Positions 45,446-47,318 of a stretch of 47,318 nucleotides of DNA are shown here, in pieces. This DNA is from Clostridia bacterium. GTDB taxonomy: Bacteria > Bacillota > Clostridia > Acetivibrionales > STF1-152. The notes under the pieces are model-generated. The model ran no database searches. It was given only the letters and a program-made list of their open reading frames with translations, and was not told the origin of the DNA. The position numbers and the translations under genes are program-made. Location of the stretch: positions 1-47,318 of the forward strand of contig JANQLN010000100.1 in NCBI GenBank assembly GCA_028280575.1, written 5' to 3'. Numbering within the stretch: position 1 is the stretch's first letter; each line of letters starts with the position of its first letter.

Positions 45446-45473
45446 AGACCTATAAAATTACAAAAAGGTTACA
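45446..45473 (-). promoter_or_regulatory. ECF-type promoter for the secreted minus-strand gene
   Basis: On the minus strand TGTAACC (45,473-45,467), 15 bases, AGGTCT (45,451-45,446), followed by TAAATATAGG. Identical boxes and spacing to the sigma-gene promoter. About 45 bases from the start codon. Confidence 0.75.
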
Positions 45474-45512
45474 ATATTTTAAAAAATTTTTTAAAAATAT
45501 TTTCTGTAAAAT

Positions 45513-45540
45513 TGTAACCTTTTCCATTTTTTTTAGGTCT
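45513..45540 (+). promoter_or_regulatory. ECF-type promoter for the right-hand unit
   Basis: TGTAACC (45,513-45,519), 15 bases, AGGTCT (45,535-45,540), then TATATTATAGAGGG. Back-to-back with the minus-strand copy, with 39 AT-rich bases between the two -35 boxes. It would transcribe the short ORF at 45,566 and the secreted protein at 45,828. Confidence 0.75.
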
Positions 45541-45565
45541 TATATTATAGAGGGACATATTAAAA

Positions 45566-45661
45566 ATGAATAGTATAACGAAAGGAGATGGACAAGCCAT
45601 GTTACATATAAGGTCGCCGAATAAAAAAGTAGTGGCTGTAAGGCAAACGGGGAAAGCCTAA
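45566..45661 (+). CDS. Short ORF (31 aa, or 20 aa from an inner ATG)
   Basis: The first reading frame after the ECF-type promoter. ATG 45,566 has GAGGG 11 bases upstream; an in-frame ATG at 45,599 has AAAGGAG upstream and gives a basic 20-residue peptide ending RQTGKA. No signal peptide or cysteine. It could be a leader or signalling peptide; a 9-bp inverted repeat (45,627-45,635 with 45,692-45,700) spans its end and the following leader. Confidence 0.35.
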   Translation: MNSITKGDGQAMLHIRSPNKKVVAVRQTGKA

Positions 45662-45784
45662 TAAACAATACCCTTATATAACCTTTACAATCCACTACTT
45701 GATATTATTCTATAGCTAAATAAACATTTTTGTCAAGAAAATTCAACAGCTAAAGAGATTTACAATTTGATAAGGTGGGTTCAT

Positions 45785-45826
45785 ATGTTTACGTTAAAAA
45801 TATTTGAACGAAAGGAATGGTTTTGA
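45785..45826 (+). CDS. Possible 13-aa coupling peptide before the secreted protein
   Basis: ATG 45,785 with AAGGTGG upstream reads MFTLKIFERKEWF and stops one base before the ATG of the next gene. Its end contains that gene's ribosome site, so ribosomes finishing it could re-initiate on the large ORF. Confidence 0.25.
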   Translation: MFTLKIFERKEWF

Positions 45827-45827
45827 A

Positions 45828-47318
45828 ATGAAAAAATTAATTTGTAAAATACTTATAGGTTGCATTGTTTTGACAACTCCCACTGCTATATTTGCAGCGG
45901 GAAGAACAGCAGGTGGCTATAAAAACAATACATATGAGGATACTGCTGATGCCACTTCATTTTTAAATGGCATAACTTCAAATGCTACTGGATACAGTAC
46001 GGAATATAAAGAGGCTTCAGATGTTACTAAAAATCATTTTTATGATAAATCAAAAACAATAAAATATTGGGCTAGTCATGGGAAACAATGCGGTACTCTT
46101 TATGGAGATGCAAACACCGTTAGATTTAATATTTATGATAGGCCTCCATCGAGCTATGGCTCTTCCTTTAAATGGTCTGGAAGCAATTTAGAGTTTGCTT
46201 TTGTTGCGGCATGTTTTCAATTGGGTGATTTTACAAATGACCCAGTTGGAAAAAACAATCGGGCCAAGTATGCGAAGGCCATGATTGGTAGTAATGCCGT
46301 ACGTGTAATAGCTGGTTACCATGCATCAGCACCTGCACGTAAAGGGGATAGAAATATCGATGAAGAAGTAGCAAGAAAGTTCTTTGACTATGCAAAAACA
46401 GGTGAGTCAGCGAAAAGCTCTTGGATGAAAGCAAATAATTATTTTACAGATAACGATGGATACAGCACAGGTTATAATTTTTGTGTGTTGACACATGCAG
46501 GAGATGTCCAATATTCGAGGTTTGAAGGATTTCCGGGTAGACCTTATGCAAGACCCGGTTCATCTTCTACTAGTATTTTAAGATTCTCAAGAGTTAATCC
46601 TGGCGGTACGCCACAGCCATATTCGGCAAAAAATGCTAGTCCTTTGGTTATTGATGGACTTTCATTTGTCAACGATATTGATGCAGCTATTAAGATGTCA
46701 GTACCTGATTATTTTCTAAAAGCAACTTCATCCAAAATTAATGTTAAAGAAGATGCGAAAGTAATGGTACTCCGTGATGGAAAAGTCGTATCTACTACAA
46801 GCGGTGAAATTGGGGATGAAGCAGTCAAATTTACCGAAGATGATGCAATCGCTAAAGCAAAAAAATGGTTACTTGGCACTTATGAAAGAATCAATATAGA
46901 TAACAATAAAAACAAGCTTGTCGAAGTATCACCTATTGTAATGGCTGAAGTAGATTTAAATGGAAACAGCGAAAATGAAATAGAGCAAACTATTGCATAT
47001 GTAGTTAAGTTTACAAATACATATAAAAACATACCTGTAGTAAATAACTTCTACAGTGCTATAGTTGATAATAAAGGTATCAATGCCAGTTCAACAAACT
47101 GGTCGGAGTTTGATGAAGTAAAAGTTAGCAAAAGAGCAATTGGGTTTGAAGAAGCTGTAAAGATAGCATCTGGCAAATTATCTCAAAATAGTGATGATAA
47201 TATATCTAAAACTGTACGCAATACGGAGCTGGTTTTTGCATATAATAATGACTTGGATGCTTATGAGCCCACATGGGTTTTCAAAATGAATGATAATATG
47301 AAGCTTGAAGTAAATTGT
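45828..47318 (+). CDS. Secreted caspase-like (DUF6345-type) protein with YcdB-like domain, partial
   Basis: Open for 497 codons to the window edge with no stop, so the C-terminus is missing. Signal peptide about 1-24 (IFA-A cleavage). Residues ~30-260 form a domain with YWASHGKQCG (H84-G85) and EFAFVAACFQLGD (A128-C129). A hydrophobic strand ending His-Gly and a later strand ending Ala-Cys is the catalytic arrangement of clan CD (caspase, gingipain, clostripain) folds and resembles DUF6345. Residues ~345-470 match the YcdB/PepSY-like pattern (AYVVKFTNTYKNIPVVNNFYSA, then NWSEF). GAAAGGA precedes the ATG. It is predicted to belong to the sigma regulon through the promoter at 45,513. Protease activity is inferred only. 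Confidence 0.7.
   Translation, partial: MKKLICKILIGCIVLTTPTAIFAAGRTAGGYKNNTYEDTADATSFLNGITSNATGYSTEYKEASDVTKNHFYDKSKTIKYWASHGKQCGTLYGDANTVRFNIYDRPPSSYGSSFKWSGSNLEFAFVAACFQLGDFTNDPVGKNNRAKYAKAMIGSNAVRVIAGYHASAPARKGDRNIDEEVARKFFDYAKTGESAKSSWMKANNYFTDNDGYSTGYNFCVLTHAGDVQYSRFEGFPGRPYARPGSSSTSILRFSRVNPGGTPQPYSAKNASPLVIDGLSFVNDIDAAIKMSVPDYFLKATSSKINVKEDAKVMVLRDGKVVSTTSGEIGDEAVKFTEDDAIAKAKKWLLGTYERINIDNNKNKLVEVSPIVMAEVDLNGNSENEIEQTIAYVVKFTNTYKNIPVVNNFYSAIVDNKGINASSTNWSEFDEVKVSKRAIGFEEAVKIASGKLSQNSDDNISKTVRNTELVFAYNNDLDAYEPTWVFKMNDNMKLEVNC

Noticed and set aside
45636..45660. GGCAAAC and AAAGCC resembling a c-di-GMP-I riboswitch core
   Set aside because: The invariant GACGCAAAGC strand, the second stem and the tetraloop receptor are missing, and the motif lies inside a short ORF.

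Overview
The window looks like a low-GC Gram-positive chromosome of class Clostridia. The left half carries the Firmicutes order priA-def-fmt-rsmB-rlmN-stp-prkC-rsgA-rpe-thiN, Shine-Dalgarno sites are strong, and TTG/GTG starts are common. The genus cannot be fixed from this sequence alone. Bases 1-24,100 are a dense housekeeping block: purA, a DUF177/YceD protein, rpmF, a DUF512 radical-SAM protein, der, plsY, gpsA, a small P-loop protein, priA, def, fmt, a DUF116 membrane protein, rsmB, rlmN, stp, prkC, rsgA and rpe. On the minus strand follow thiN, an aminotransferase, rqcH and a small zinc-ribbon protein, and then a DUF503 gene on the plus strand. Several starts are revised from Shine-Dalgarno spacing, and one from a perfect sigma-A promoter.

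Bases about 23,200-25,400 are a scarred junction. They hold a 160-bp inverted-repeat element, a second copy of a 51-bp sequence also found at the far left edge, a tRNA-Ala(GGC) whose 5' half is duplicated upstream, a decayed tRNA-like relic with its own terminator, and broken reading frames. Integration and decay next to a tRNA is the likely history.

Bases about 25,900-36,700 are an AT-rich defence region. A winged-helix regulator precedes a complete type I restriction-modification operon (hsdR-hsdM-hsdS). Next comes a separately promoted GHKL-ATPase fused to a Shedu-like PD-(D/E)xK nuclease domain, then three conserved proteins of unknown function.

Bases about 36,700-43,300 look like a piece of an integrative or conjugative element. 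Three tandem ArdA-like antirestriction genes, each with two ArdA-like units, lead into a CpaB (SAF domain), CpaE/ParA-like and CpaF/TadA ATPase set. No TadB/TadC, pilin or prepilin peptidase follows, so the secretion operon is cut short.

Bases about 43,300-47,318 carry what I consider the most interesting unit. It has an ECF sigma factor, a translationally coupled DUF4367-type anti-sigma factor, a secreted DUF6147-like protein on the minus strand, one or two very short ORFs, and a secreted protein running off the right edge. That last protein has a caspase-like His-Gly/Ala-Cys pattern and a YcdB-like domain. Three promoters (before the sigma gene, before the minus-strand secreted gene, and before the right-hand unit) share the two-part motif TGTAACC-N15-AGGTCT with identical spacing. 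This suggests a self-contained autoregulated ECF regulon controlling secreted proteins.
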